Made by a program: the position numbers and the translations under genes. This document shows positions 56,808 through 64,000 of a DNA stretch of 64,000 nt, in pieces (the stretch's first letter is position 1; every line of letters starts with the position of its first letter). Under the pieces are notes generated by a model, which was not told the origin of the DNA, searched no databases, and worked only from the letters and a program-made list of their open reading frames with translations. Origin of the DNA: Bacteroidota bacterium (lineage in GTDB: Bacteria; Bacteroidota; Bacteroidia; Chitinophagales; Chitinophagaceae); NCBI GenBank assembly GCA_028876495.1, contig JAGWRO010000018.1:62001-126000 (forward strand), given 5' to 3'.

Positions 56808-57659
56808 TTAACTACCAACCGGATTCTCCGGGGTGCTTTTATCTTCCTGTTTTAAATCCTTGAAGGGGATTTTAAATATGGATATGAAATTGTTTTCTTC
56901 TTCTTTATCCCTCATATAAGTATCTATGCCAAATACTACCTCTTCTGGAGGCATTCTTCTTAAAGTTCCAAAAATTCTATCCCAAATACTTAGCACATCT
57001 CCATAATTAGAATCAGTATATGGATTTTGATAATGGTGATGCACCTGGTGCAGTCCGGGAGTGATAAAAACAAAGCCTAAAAATCTATCTAATTTTTGAG
57101 GCAGCCTGTAATTGATATGGGCGATTGAAGTTGAAAATATTTGAATGATTTGCCTTAATACAAGTACCCAAAAAAAAGTGCCGGTTAGAAGCACCCACAC
57201 CAAAGTAAAAGCAAGCCTGACAAAATTTTCTCCGGGATGCTCACGCAACGTTGTAGAGATATCTACAATCCTGTCACTGTGATGTACCATGTGAAACGTC
57301 CATAGCCTCTTACTTTTATGCATCAATACATGATAAATATATTCTCCAAAGTCAAGAAAGAGAAAACTGCAGATAAATGAAATCAAGGGATGAACAAACG
57401 GATGAAAAATATAAACTACGCCAAAATGGTGATGCATTGTCCATTGCATGGTTTTGGCAAATAAAATACTAAAGAGAAGTGAGTTAGGAAGATTAGTTAC
57501 TATAAAATGCGCATTTATAAAAGCATGTTTCCATTTTTTATAGTTTAAAGTAAGCGCCGCAAGATTTTCAATGTTCCAGCATAAAAATAAAACACTGGCA
57601 AAAATGACCAATTCAGTAGTCTCTGAATGTTGATCAAGGAATTTGATGAGAAGCAGCAT
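56808..57659 (-). CDS. Sterol desaturase / fatty acid hydroxylase family protein
   Basis: 283 aa with four or more hydrophobic segments (VIFASVLFLCWNIENLAAL, IVTNLPNSLLFSILF, LVWVLLTGTFFWVLVL). The di-iron histidine clusters are all present: HVLMH, HMVHH (FHMVHHSDRIVD) and HQVHHH. Members hydroxylate or desaturate lipids at the membrane face. The lipid substrate is unknown. It precedes, on the same strand, nothing but the IS element, and follows the DUF5686 gene by 37 bases. Confidence 0.87.
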   Translation of the reverse strand: MLLLIKFLDQHSETTELVIFASVLFLCWNIENLAALTLNYKKWKHAFINAHFIVTNLPNSLLFSILFAKTMQWTMHHHFGVVYIFHPFVHPLISFICSFLFLDFGEYIYHVLMHKSKRLWTFHMVHHSDRIVDISTTLREHPGENFVRLAFTLVWVLLTGTFFWVLVLRQIIQIFSTSIAHINYRLPQKLDRFLGFVFITPGLHQVHHHYQNPYTDSNYGDVLSIWDRIFGTLRRMPPEEVVFGIDTYMRDKEEENNFISIFKIPFKDLKQEDKSTPENPVGS

Positions 57660-57696
57660 ACATTATTAATAAATTTCGTTTGCGATTTTGTTTTAA

Positions 57697-60225
57697 TCAG
57701 AAAGTTATATTAAGACCTATAAAAATTCCACCATTGGGAGCATTGTTTTTATTTAATGCAGAAATTCTCTGGTAATAATCCACAGAAAAAATGTGAAATA
57801 TATTTTCAATTCCAACGCCTGCTTCCATAAATGGATCCTTATCAGGAATCCTGAAAGTGGGGTCTTTATTATAGTTTCTATTTGCTGCAGACATACTTCC
57901 CTTGTATGCATTAAATGAGAAACGTTCGCGCCAGCCCAATCTTTTTATAAAAGGAATTTTATTAAAGAAAATACCACCGAGATAAAACCGCGAATAAAGA
58001 CTGATGTATTGATCAGCAGCAAATTCATAAGGAACCATTGTATTGAAAAGATACCTGCTTGCTACAAAATATTCATTTCCGGCGGGAACATTTAACAAAA
58101 GATAAGGTGCAGTACCAAATGTTTTGCCGACATGAATATTATAATAAAAGAGAAATTTTGGAGGTAATCTTAATTCCTGTTCCACACCCACACTTACTTT
58201 TTGATAGTTAAATTGAGCATTACCCATTTTTAAACCATATGTAAAGTTGGCTGTAATGATTGGGTGATAAGTATCAAAATGAATTTGATCATAATTAAAT
58301 ACAAAACTTCTATCGTTATGCGTAAATCGAATACCGACAGACATTTCTGCCTGGGGTAATGTTTTTGCAAAAACACTATCTATGGGCAGTTGAGTTTCTT
58401 TGCTCAAAGGGTGGTAGACAAAATCAAAAACGGGCGTCATTTCTTTATAGATCAATGAACCATGAGCGCTTAGACTTTTTGAAATATATTGTTCATGAGT
58501 AAATTGAATTTGTTTCAGATAAATACGGGTAGTAGGAATGTTTTTTCTAAAGAAAGAATTGATGATATTGTCCTCATCCATTTCATTTTCATAATCCGTC
58601 AGGTAATCATAATCGCTGCTTGCATATAACGCGGTTTTAGTCCATTTGGCCGCGTTCCAAATATATTTTATTCCAAGGCCTCCTTTTAATTTCCGGTCTT
58701 TTGTTCCATAAGCTAAGTAGCCGTTCAGGTTCAATTTTTTATTAAATCCGGCTAACGTCCATAGCCCGGTTCTGAAACGCCATCCTTCGATACTATCTGT
58801 GCTGATAAATGAGGAGTAGGGGCCAAGCCGTAGCCTATTATTAAAATCCCAATAACCGGTTGCTGATAAACTTACAATTTTAGACCCCAATACATAACGA
58901 CGATTCTTTTTCAATGAATCCACCATTTTGTAAATTCCTTTCTCATGTTGGGTCAATGAATCGCCAAACCGGTTTTCGTTCCAGTATTCAGCAGGCTTTA
59001 TAAGATCAGCGGTCGGCTCACTCTTCATTTTTTTCGCAAATTCATCAGCCATTGGCGAATTAATTTGTATATCGCCAATCACAGTTGTATTGGCACTTAC
59101 CAACCGAACTTTTTTTACATCTTGCTTTACGGGTATTCCTAACAATTCCAAACCGGTTTCAAAATCAACAGTCGAGTTGAACTTGTAAGGCATATATTCA
59201 TAATTCCTGGTGGCAGAGTCCAGGCTCAGCTTATATTCTTCGCTATAGGTGATATTATTAATGAAGTCGATATTAGCAGTTTTACTCAGGTGCATTTCAA
59301 CCTTCTTAACAGAGTAAGTACTGTCATTGATCCATAAAGATCCGGAAAAAGCGTTTTCATATTTTGCTTTGGGTATAAAGCGAATATTATACACTTTTTT
59401 TCCGTTTACAACACTGCTGTCATCAAAATAAAAATTGTAATAATTAAATGCAGTATTGCTTATAGGGCTGGCATACGTTTGGTTGAAAATAGTAAACCAG
59501 TTATCGTAAATATTAAAACTAAAATTAAATTTTTCAAGGTGCCAAAGAAATTTATCTGTTTCTAACCCCAATGTTTTTTTTGCCAGAAGATTTTTCTTAT
59601 CCATTTTAGGCGAAGTGCTGTGGTATTTGTCAGATACAGATTCCGAAAAATAAATAGGTAAGGTGCTTTTATTACCGGGATCAGCATCTCTGTAAATTCT
59701 TATCACCAGCGCTTTGATTCCCTTGCCATACCCTGCTAAATCACTTATATTTTTGATATCCACTTCATGGCGCAGGTACTCTTTATAACTGTAATTTTTA
59801 AATCTGTCGGGAGTATTAAAAACCTTATTGGCAATAACTTTTTGCATGTACCTCTTTCCCGGTTCTTTGTCTCGTTTATCAGCGTATACCACTACTGTTT
59901 GTAAAGATTGGGCAGAAGTTTGCATTTTCAATAAAAGCCCGGTGGTATTATTTTTCTGTAAATGATAGGTAAGATTTTTATATCCTACACTTGTTAACTC
60001 CAATGAATTACTCCATTTGGAAGATTCAATACTAAAAGAACCATCTTCTTTTGATAAAGTAGAAACAGGAAGGCCTTTCAACTGGATGGTTACATTGTCT
60101 ATTGGCTCCTCTGTATTCACATCTACAATTTTTCCTGAAATAATAATGGTTTGCGCCATAAGTTTAAAAGAAAAACAAAAAGAGAGCGACAATAAAAAAA
60201 TAACCTTGATATAGCGGTGAACCAT
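57697..60225 (-). CDS. DUF5686 / CarboxypepD_reg-like outer membrane protein
   Basis: 842 aa from the ATG at 60225, chosen because the signal peptide (RYIKVIFLLSLSFCFSFKLMAQ) begins there; an in-frame opening 29 codons earlier lacks one. A CarboxypepD_reg-like domain covers about 24-105 (ISGKIVDVNTEEPIDNVTIQLKG). Then comes the DUF5686 region (AYVVYADKRDKEPGKRYMQKVIANK-like, NYSYKEYLRHEVDI) and a C-terminal barrel ending GGIFIGLNITF. These are integral outer membrane proteins of unknown role, common in Bacteroidota. It is next to the sterol-desaturase-type gene and divergent from metK across 390 bases. Confidence 0.87.
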   Translation of the reverse strand: MVHRYIKVIFLLSLSFCFSFKLMAQTIIISGKIVDVNTEEPIDNVTIQLKGLPVSTLSKEDGSFSIESSKWSNSLELTSVGYKNLTYHLQKNNTTGLLLKMQTSAQSLQTVVVYADKRDKEPGKRYMQKVIANKVFNTPDRFKNYSYKEYLRHEVDIKNISDLAGYGKGIKALVIRIYRDADPGNKSTLPIYFSESVSDKYHSTSPKMDKKNLLAKKTLGLETDKFLWHLEKFNFSFNIYDNWFTIFNQTYASPISNTAFNYYNFYFDDSSVVNGKKVYNIRFIPKAKYENAFSGSLWINDSTYSVKKVEMHLSKTANIDFINNITYSEEYKLSLDSATRNYEYMPYKFNSTVDFETGLELLGIPVKQDVKKVRLVSANTTVIGDIQINSPMADEFAKKMKSEPTADLIKPAEYWNENRFGDSLTQHEKGIYKMVDSLKKNRRYVLGSKIVSLSATGYWDFNNRLRLGPYSSFISTDSIEGWRFRTGLWTLAGFNKKLNLNGYLAYGTKDRKLKGGLGIKYIWNAAKWTKTALYASSDYDYLTDYENEMDEDNIINSFFRKNIPTTRIYLKQIQFTHEQYISKSLSAHGSLIYKEMTPVFDFVYHPLSKETQLPIDSVFAKTLPQAEMSVGIRFTHNDRSFVFNYDQIHFDTYHPIITANFTYGLKMGNAQFNYQKVSVGVEQELRLPPKFLFYYNIHVGKTFGTAPYLLLNVPAGNEYFVASRYLFNTMVPYEFAADQYISLYSRFYLGGIFFNKIPFIKRLGWRERFSFNAYKGSMSAANRNYNKDPTFRIPDKDPFMEAGVGIENIFHIFSVDYYQRISALNKNNAPNGGIFIGLNITF

Positions 60226-60564
60226 AGTTTCATAAAAAGATACAGAGCATACGAATTCACTTATGCTCTTACCCCATGAGTGCCATTTTTTTTTAAAAAG
60301 GTTGGGTTGCAATTTATACTTTGATCGTTTTGTTTTCAGTGGTATGTTGAGTACAGGTTAAAATTGGCGCCAAAATTAACCCAGAATTGTTTATTTGGGC
60401 AATTTGTTTCCCTTTCGATTTTGTAAAAGTTGCCGTTTAAAAAATAATTCTTGTATTCAAACTCCTGCAAATAAGCATTTATTGTTTTTGCAGTATAAAA
60501 AATCATGCAGTAAACAAAGAAACATTAACAATTCCTATTTTGAATAAGTGGATGAAAAAGCATT

Positions 60565-60594
60565 TTGCCCTATCAAACTGAAAACATAATTTTG
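60565..60594 (+). promoter_or_regulatory. Promoter of metK (TTG / TAATTTTG)
   Basis: TTG at 60565-60567 and TAATTTTG at 60587-60594 are separated by 19 bases and match the Bacteroidota housekeeping consensus exactly. Transcription would begin near 60600, leaving a short leader before the ATG at 60616. No SAM riboswitch fold was found in the 390-base gap. Confidence 0.75.
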
Positions 60595-60615
60595 CGGCTC
60601 AAAAAACAATTCAAA

Positions 60616-61869
60616 ATGCCATATTTATTTACGTCTGAATCTGTAAGTGAAGGACACCCTGATAAAGTAGCCGATCAGATAAGCGATGCGCTGATTGATA
60701 ATTTTTTAGCCTTTGATCCTCAAAGTAAAGTTGCCTGCGAAACTTTGGTAACAACAGGCCAGGTAGTACTTGCGGGCGAAGTGAAATCAAAAGCATACCT
60801 GGATGTGCAGGAAATTGCCAGGGGAGTAATAAGAAAAATCGGGTATACCAAAAGTGAATACATGTTTGAAGCCAATTCTTGCGGTATTTTTTCAGCCATT
60901 CACGAGCAATCTGCAGATATTAACCAGGGAGTTGACAGAAAGAAAAAAGAAGACCAGGGAGCAGGCGACCAGGGAATGATGTTTGGCTATGCTACCAATG
61001 AAACAGAAAATTATATGCCTCTTTCCCTTGATATTGCCAACAGTATTTTGATAGAACTGGCAGCTTTGAGAAGAGAAAATAAAGAAATGAAATACCTGCG
61101 TCCGGATGCCAAAAGCCAGGTTACACTCGAATATAATGATGATAATAAACCGGTAAGAATTGATGCGATTGTTGTTTCTACCCAACACGATGATTTTGAT
61201 AAGGAAGAAAAAATGCTGAAGAAAATCTCTGATGATATCAAGAAGATTTTGATTCCGCGCATGAAGACGAAATATCCAAAATATGCTCATTTCTTTAATG
61301 ATAAAATCAAATACCACATCAATCCAACAGGCAAGTTTGTGATCGGTGGCCCGCACGGCGACACCGGACTTACCGGAAGAAAAATAATTGTTGACACTTA
61401 TGGCGGTAAAGGTGCTCATGGTGGTGGTGCATTCAGTGGAAAAGATCCAAGCAAAGTAGACAGAAGTGCAGCTTATGCAGTAAGGCATATAGCTAAAAAT
61501 CTGGTAGCTGCGGGAGTTTGCAGCGAAGTGTTGGTGCAGGTTTCATATGCAATTGGCGTTGCCCAACCCACCAGTATCAATGTAAATACTTATGGAACGG
61601 CTAAAGTAGATTTAACTGACGGAGAGATCGCCAAAAAAGTAGAATCTCTTTTTGATATGCGCCCGTTCTTTATTGAAAAAAGATTGAAACTCCGCAATCC
61701 TATTTACCAGGAAACAGCTTCTTACGGCCACATGGGAAGAAAAAACGAAGTAGTTACCAAAACTTTTAACCTGCCTAATGGTTCGCCAAAAACAGTTAAA
61801 GTAGAACTGTTCACGTGGGAAAAATTGGATTATGTAGCCAAGGTTAAAAAAGCTTTTGGAATAAAGTAA
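60616..61869 (+). CDS. metK: S-adenosylmethionine synthetase
   Basis: 417 aa from the ATG at 60616 ([20 protein letters not shown]); an upstream in-frame TTG is not supported. Signatures [12 protein letters not shown] near 127 and [19 protein letters not shown] near 275 are perfect. Lys, Asp and His residues for ATP and methionine ([18 protein letters not shown]) are present. It makes SAM from methionine and ATP. An ideal promoter lies just upstream and a terminator follows. Confidence 0.97.
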   Translation: MPYLFTSESVSEGHPDKVADQISDALIDNFLAFDPQSKVACETLVTTGQVVLAGEVKSKAYLDVQEIARGVIRKIGYTKSEYMFEANSCGIFSAIHEQSADINQGVDRKKKEDQGAGDQGMMFGYATNETENYMPLSLDIANSILIELAALRRENKEMKYLRPDAKSQVTLEYNDDNKPVRIDAIVVSTQHDDFDKEEKMLKKISDDIKKILIPRMKTKYPKYAHFFNDKIKYHINPTGKFVIGGPHGDTGLTGRKIIVDTYGGKGAHGGGAFSGKDPSKVDRSAAYAVRHIAKNLVAAGVCSEVLVQVSYAIGVAQPTSINVNTYGTAKVDLTDGEIAKKVESLFDMRPFFIEKRLKLRNPIYQETASYGHMGRKNEVVTKTFNLPNGSPKTVKVELFTWEKLDYVAKVKKAFGIK

Positions 61870-61892
61870 ATTTCAAATTTTATTTTACACAG

Positions 61893-61928
61893 ACCATAAG
61901 TTATCAACCTTATGGTTTTTTTATTTTT
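61893..61928 (+). terminator. Rho-independent terminator after metK
   Basis: ACCATAAG (61893-61900) pairs with CTTATGGT (61909-61916) around an eight-base loop and is followed by a long T-run. The T-run also contains TATTTTTG (61922-61929), a TAnnTTTG match that could serve the next gene. Confidence 0.8.
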
Positions 61929-61945
61929 GTATCTTTAAAAAAAAA

Positions 61946-62191
61946 ATGGAAGCGTTTGAAAAAATAGTTCATTTTGATGAAGAAGGGAATCTTCTATTAA
62001 AATTAGGTAAAGATTTCTCAAAAAAGGAGGCCAAAGTAGTAGTATTGATTAAAGACGATGAAATTACCGAGAAAGAATGGCTAAGTGTAGCAATTAAAGG
62101 TGGCGCTTATAATTTCTTAAATGATCCTGCGGAAGATATTTATACTATGGAAGACGGAGTACCTTATAAAAGTGATCCTGATGAGGTCTAA
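61946..62191 (+). CDS. Small antitoxin-like protein before MazF
   Basis: 81 aa, acidic (many Glu and Asp), with no cysteines. The segment VVVLIKDDEITEKEWLSVAIKGGAYNFLNDPAEDIYTMEDGVPY resembles the DUF2281-like or MazE-type short antitoxins that end in a toxin-binding acidic tail. The family is inferred mainly from position: its stop overlaps the start of a MazF-type toxin. The DNA-binding fold cannot be confirmed. Confidence 0.7.
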   Translation: MEAFEKIVHFDEEGNLLLKLGKDFSKKEAKVVVLIKDDEITEKEWLSVAIKGGAYNFLNDPAEDIYTMEDGVPYKSDPDEV

Positions 62192-62522
62192 AATGGTTTT
62201 AATAAATTTCCCTTTTGATGATTTTTCAGGATCTAAATTAAGACCGGCCCTTTGTTTAACTTCTCCAATTTCAAAACATCACCATGTTATTTTAGCTCCC
62301 ATTACCAGCAATCTTAATAATGCAACAGAGACGACTGATATTTTGGTCGAAAACAAAGAAAATGATTTTGATAAAACAGGATTAAAAGTTTCTTCGGTTA
62401 TAAAAATTCACAAGCTCATTACTATTCCCGATAAAATAATACAAAAGACAATTGGGTATTTACCCGAATCTCTTCATAGAGAAGTTGACGAGAAATTAAA
62501 ATTGTTATTCAATATTGCCTAA
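62181..62522 (+). CDS. Type II toxin, PemK/MazF family endoribonuclease
   Basis: 113 aa. The start MRSKMVLINFPFDDFSGSKLRPALCLT is the classic MazF opening, with the SGSKLRPA motif. The second strand block (HHVILAPITSN) and the helix at the end are also present. The ATG at 62181 overlaps the antitoxin stop by 11 bases; a later ATG at 62193 is possible. The toxin cuts single-stranded mRNA when free of its antitoxin. The pair sits between metK and the rRNA methyltransferase gene. Confidence 0.82.
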   Translation: MRSKMVLINFPFDDFSGSKLRPALCLTSPISKHHHVILAPITSNLNNATETTDILVENKENDFDKTGLKVSSVIKIHKLITIPDKIIQKTIGYLPESLHREVDEKLKLLFNIA

Positions 62523-62560
62523 AAAATTCCCTTTAATAAAATATCAAGAATAAAACCAAA

Positions 62561-63340
62561 GTGAGACCACCTAAAACATTTACACAACAACATCGTCCCA
62601 AAAAAAATCTTTTGATCGGAGGTATTTCCTCAGTGATTGATGCTATGAAAAGCGGGATTCAATTGGAGCGCATTTATTTGCAAAATACCATTTCAGGAGA
62701 CGAAGCAGATGCACTAAAAAAAGTGGCGCTCGAATTTGAAGTACCGGTCAACAAAGTGCCTTTCGAAAAAATAAGAAATTTTAATCTTGAAAATCCTAAA
62801 GGTTGCATTGCCATCAAATCCAAAATAAAATACCAAAACCTACAGGATGTAATTTCTTTTATTGTAGAAAACGGAGAAACGCCGTTGCTGTTGATGCTTG
62901 ACGGAATAACGGATATAAGAAATATTGGCGCTTTGGCCAGAACGGCTTTCTGCTGCGGCGTTCAGGCAATTGTAATTCCTGAAAAAGGAGTAGGGGCTTT
63001 GAATGAAGATGCGATAACTACTTCTGCCGGCGCTCTTGAAAATATAGCGGTTTGCCGCGTAAAAACTTTGCACAGCGCGATTGATGAAATGCATCTAAAT
63101 GGAATAAAAGTTTTTGCAAGTGAGATGAAAGCGGAAGAAAAAGTTTTTGAAATAAACTTCAAAGAACCGTGTGCCATTATCATGGGAAGTGAAGACAAAG
63201 GCATTCATCCATCTCTTTATAAAATGTGCGACAAAAGTTTTAAAATACCGATGGAAAAAAATTTTGAATCATTAAATGTTTCGGTAGCTGCAGGGATGAT
63301 TTTATATGAAGCAATGAAACAAAGAATGACTGCCATTTAA
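62561..63340 (+). CDS. rlmB: TrmH/RlmB-family rRNA 2'-O-methyltransferase
   Basis: 259 aa from a GTG at 62561, chosen because the conserved N-terminal domain (PKKNLLIGGISSVIDAMKSG) begins there. The SPOUT signatures are intact: LDGITDIRNIGALARTAFCCGVQAIVIP, AIIMGSEDKGI and PMEKNFESLNVSVAAGMILYE. It uses SAM to methylate a guanosine 2'-OH in 23S rRNA. The 3' end overlaps the convergent PAP2 gene by four bases. Confidence 0.88.
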   Translation: MRPPKTFTQQHRPKKNLLIGGISSVIDAMKSGIQLERIYLQNTISGDEADALKKVALEFEVPVNKVPFEKIRNFNLENPKGCIAIKSKIKYQNLQDVISFIVENGETPLLLMLDGITDIRNIGALARTAFCCGVQAIVIPEKGVGALNEDAITTSAGALENIAVCRVKTLHSAIDEMHLNGIKVFASEMKAEEKVFEINFKEPCAIIMGSEDKGIHPSLYKMCDKSFKIPMEKNFESLNVSVAAGMILYEAMKQRMTAI

Positions 63341-64000
63341 TAACTTTTCTCCTTCACTTTTCCGAAAACCCAATAAGTAAGCTTGGTGGAAAGAATGCCA
63401 AGACCTGCACCCGCAAGCACTTCCGACAAAAGGTGATTCTTATTGTAAATGCGCAATAAACCAACACCGGTTGCGACAAAATATCCCGAATAACTCAAAA
63501 CAGGATGACTGAATTTTAATTCCTGGTGAACGATTTCTGCCCCACGGAATGCATTGGCCGTATGCCCTGAAGGGAATTCGGTATTGTGTGTATTGTAAAC
63601 TTCAATATGCTGTGAAATTTTTCTCATGCCATAACCTATGGCGCCGGTAATAAGAATTGAACCTGCATCAAGAATAAGGTGTTCTTTAAATGTATGTTGT
63701 GTTTTTACGTGAAAAGCATCCATCGTGTATACAGAAGCAGAGGGAACCCACATCAGGTAATCGGCTGCATTGGTATGGAAATTTGGATTATACACCTGCA
63801 CGTGTGTCCAAATTTTATCGTCCAGTTTGGGAATACCGTTGATTACAGGTTTTAAACCGCCGTAGATCAGTAATGCTCCGGGAATAATGAGGCCTGAAGG
63901 TTTCAGGTATTTGTGAAGGGCAACAGGATCCTTGATTTCACCGAATAACATAGGAGGTTGTAAAGGAGGGACTTTAGCAGCTATAGTATCAACTGAAGGG
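63337..64000 (-). CDS. PAP2-family phosphatase (start outside window)
   Basis: The frame runs past the first ATG at 63951 to the window edge without a stop (PSVDTIAAKVPPLQPPMLF), so the true start, probably with a signal peptide, lies beyond 64000. The PAP2 motifs are FPSGHTANAF (PSGH) and LLRIYNKNHLLSE, which matches R-x5-H but ends in Glu where Asp is usual. The first K-x6-RP motif is not evident. Several hydrophobic segments suggest a membrane phosphatase for lipid phosphates or undecaprenyl pyrophosphate. Confidence 0.82.
   Translation of the reverse strand, partial: PSVDTIAAKVPPLQPPMLFGEIKDPVALHKYLKPSGLIIPGALLIYGGLKPVINGIPKLDDKIWTHVQVYNPNFHTNAADYLMWVPSASVYTMDAFHVKTQHTFKEHLILDAGSILITGAIGYGMRKISQHIEVYNTHNTEFPSGHTANAFRGAEIVHQELKFSHPVLSYSGYFVATGVGLLRIYNKNHLLSEVLAGAGLGILSTKLTYWVFGKVKEKSY

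Noticed and set aside
60226..60615. SAM riboswitch before metK
   Set aside because: The gap has no conserved stems of known SAM riboswitches and the promoter leaves a leader of only about 16 bases.
60892..61488. 198-codon minus strand ORF inside metK
   Set aside because: Antisense to the most conserved part of metK; the Cys- and Ile-rich translation is typical of a shadow frame.

Overview
The window is Bacteroidota chromosome, most like a soil or plant-associated member of the Chitinophagaceae. The evidence is two SusC/SusD-type outer-membrane nutrient uptake pairs, a third TonB-dependent receptor, VCBS/ASPIC-UnbV lipoproteins, a DUF5686 protein, lipoboxes of the Bacteroidota kind, AT-rich intergenic DNA, and promoters that fit the Bacteroidota TTG / TAnnTTTG consensus (best before metK). 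No rRNA, CRISPR array, prophage or complete tRNA was seen.

Layout. 1-5.2 kb: end of an unidentified gene, a small membrane protein, a DUF1080 (3-keto-disaccharide hydrolase-like) protein, a Tat-type Gfo/Idh/MocA oxidoreductase and a multi-PAS histidine kinase. 5.5-23 kb: SusC, SusD, two giant tandem VCBS/ASPIC lipoproteins, a SRPBCC/GyrI-like protein on the other strand, a secreted GH65 enzyme, a small anchored protein, a vanadium-haloperoxidase/PAP2 lipoprotein and a secreted micro-protein. 23.2-38.4 kb: the most distinctive block, all on the + strand: a porin, two MFS carriers, five paralogous AhpD/carboxymuconolactone-decarboxylase-like (CMD) proteins, a MetE-like zinc methyltransferase, a second SusC/SusD pair, a secreted esterase and a DUF1330-like protein, preceded by a chimeric remnant of an older copy of the CMD and MFS genes. 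38.5-42.1 kb: TonB receptor, unknown membrane protein, cation-efflux-like protein. 42.3-49.7 kb: MFS + GH37 trehalase, divergent App1-type phosphatase / diacylglycerol kinase, MiaE, BioF-like enzyme, a secreted protein. 49.9-52.8 kb: Mla-type lipid transport operon (permease, ATPase, MCE protein) and a YtxH protein. 52.9-60.2 kb: an isoquinoline-oxidoreductase-type molybdenum subunit with no visible iron-sulfur partner, a complete IS element, a sterol-desaturase-family membrane protein and a DUF5686 protein. 60.6-64 kb: metK, a MazF-type toxin-antitoxin pair, a TrmH/RlmB methyltransferase and a PAP2 protein cut by the window edge.

How it fits together. The 23-38 kb block reads as a self-contained uptake-and-conversion locus: a porin and SusC/D carry a compound over the outer membrane, a secreted esterase may cut it, MFS carriers move products inward, and a set of CxxC enzymes plus a zinc thiol-methyltransferase-like enzyme act on them. 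The substrate cannot be read from sequence. Repeated duplication has shaped the locus: five CMD copies (one lacking two otherwise conserved cysteines) and a chimeric CMD-MFS fossil. This is the best candidate in the window for an undescribed system. Many gene starts below are moved from a longer in-frame opening to the ATG that fits the family or signal peptide; these choices are stated per entry.
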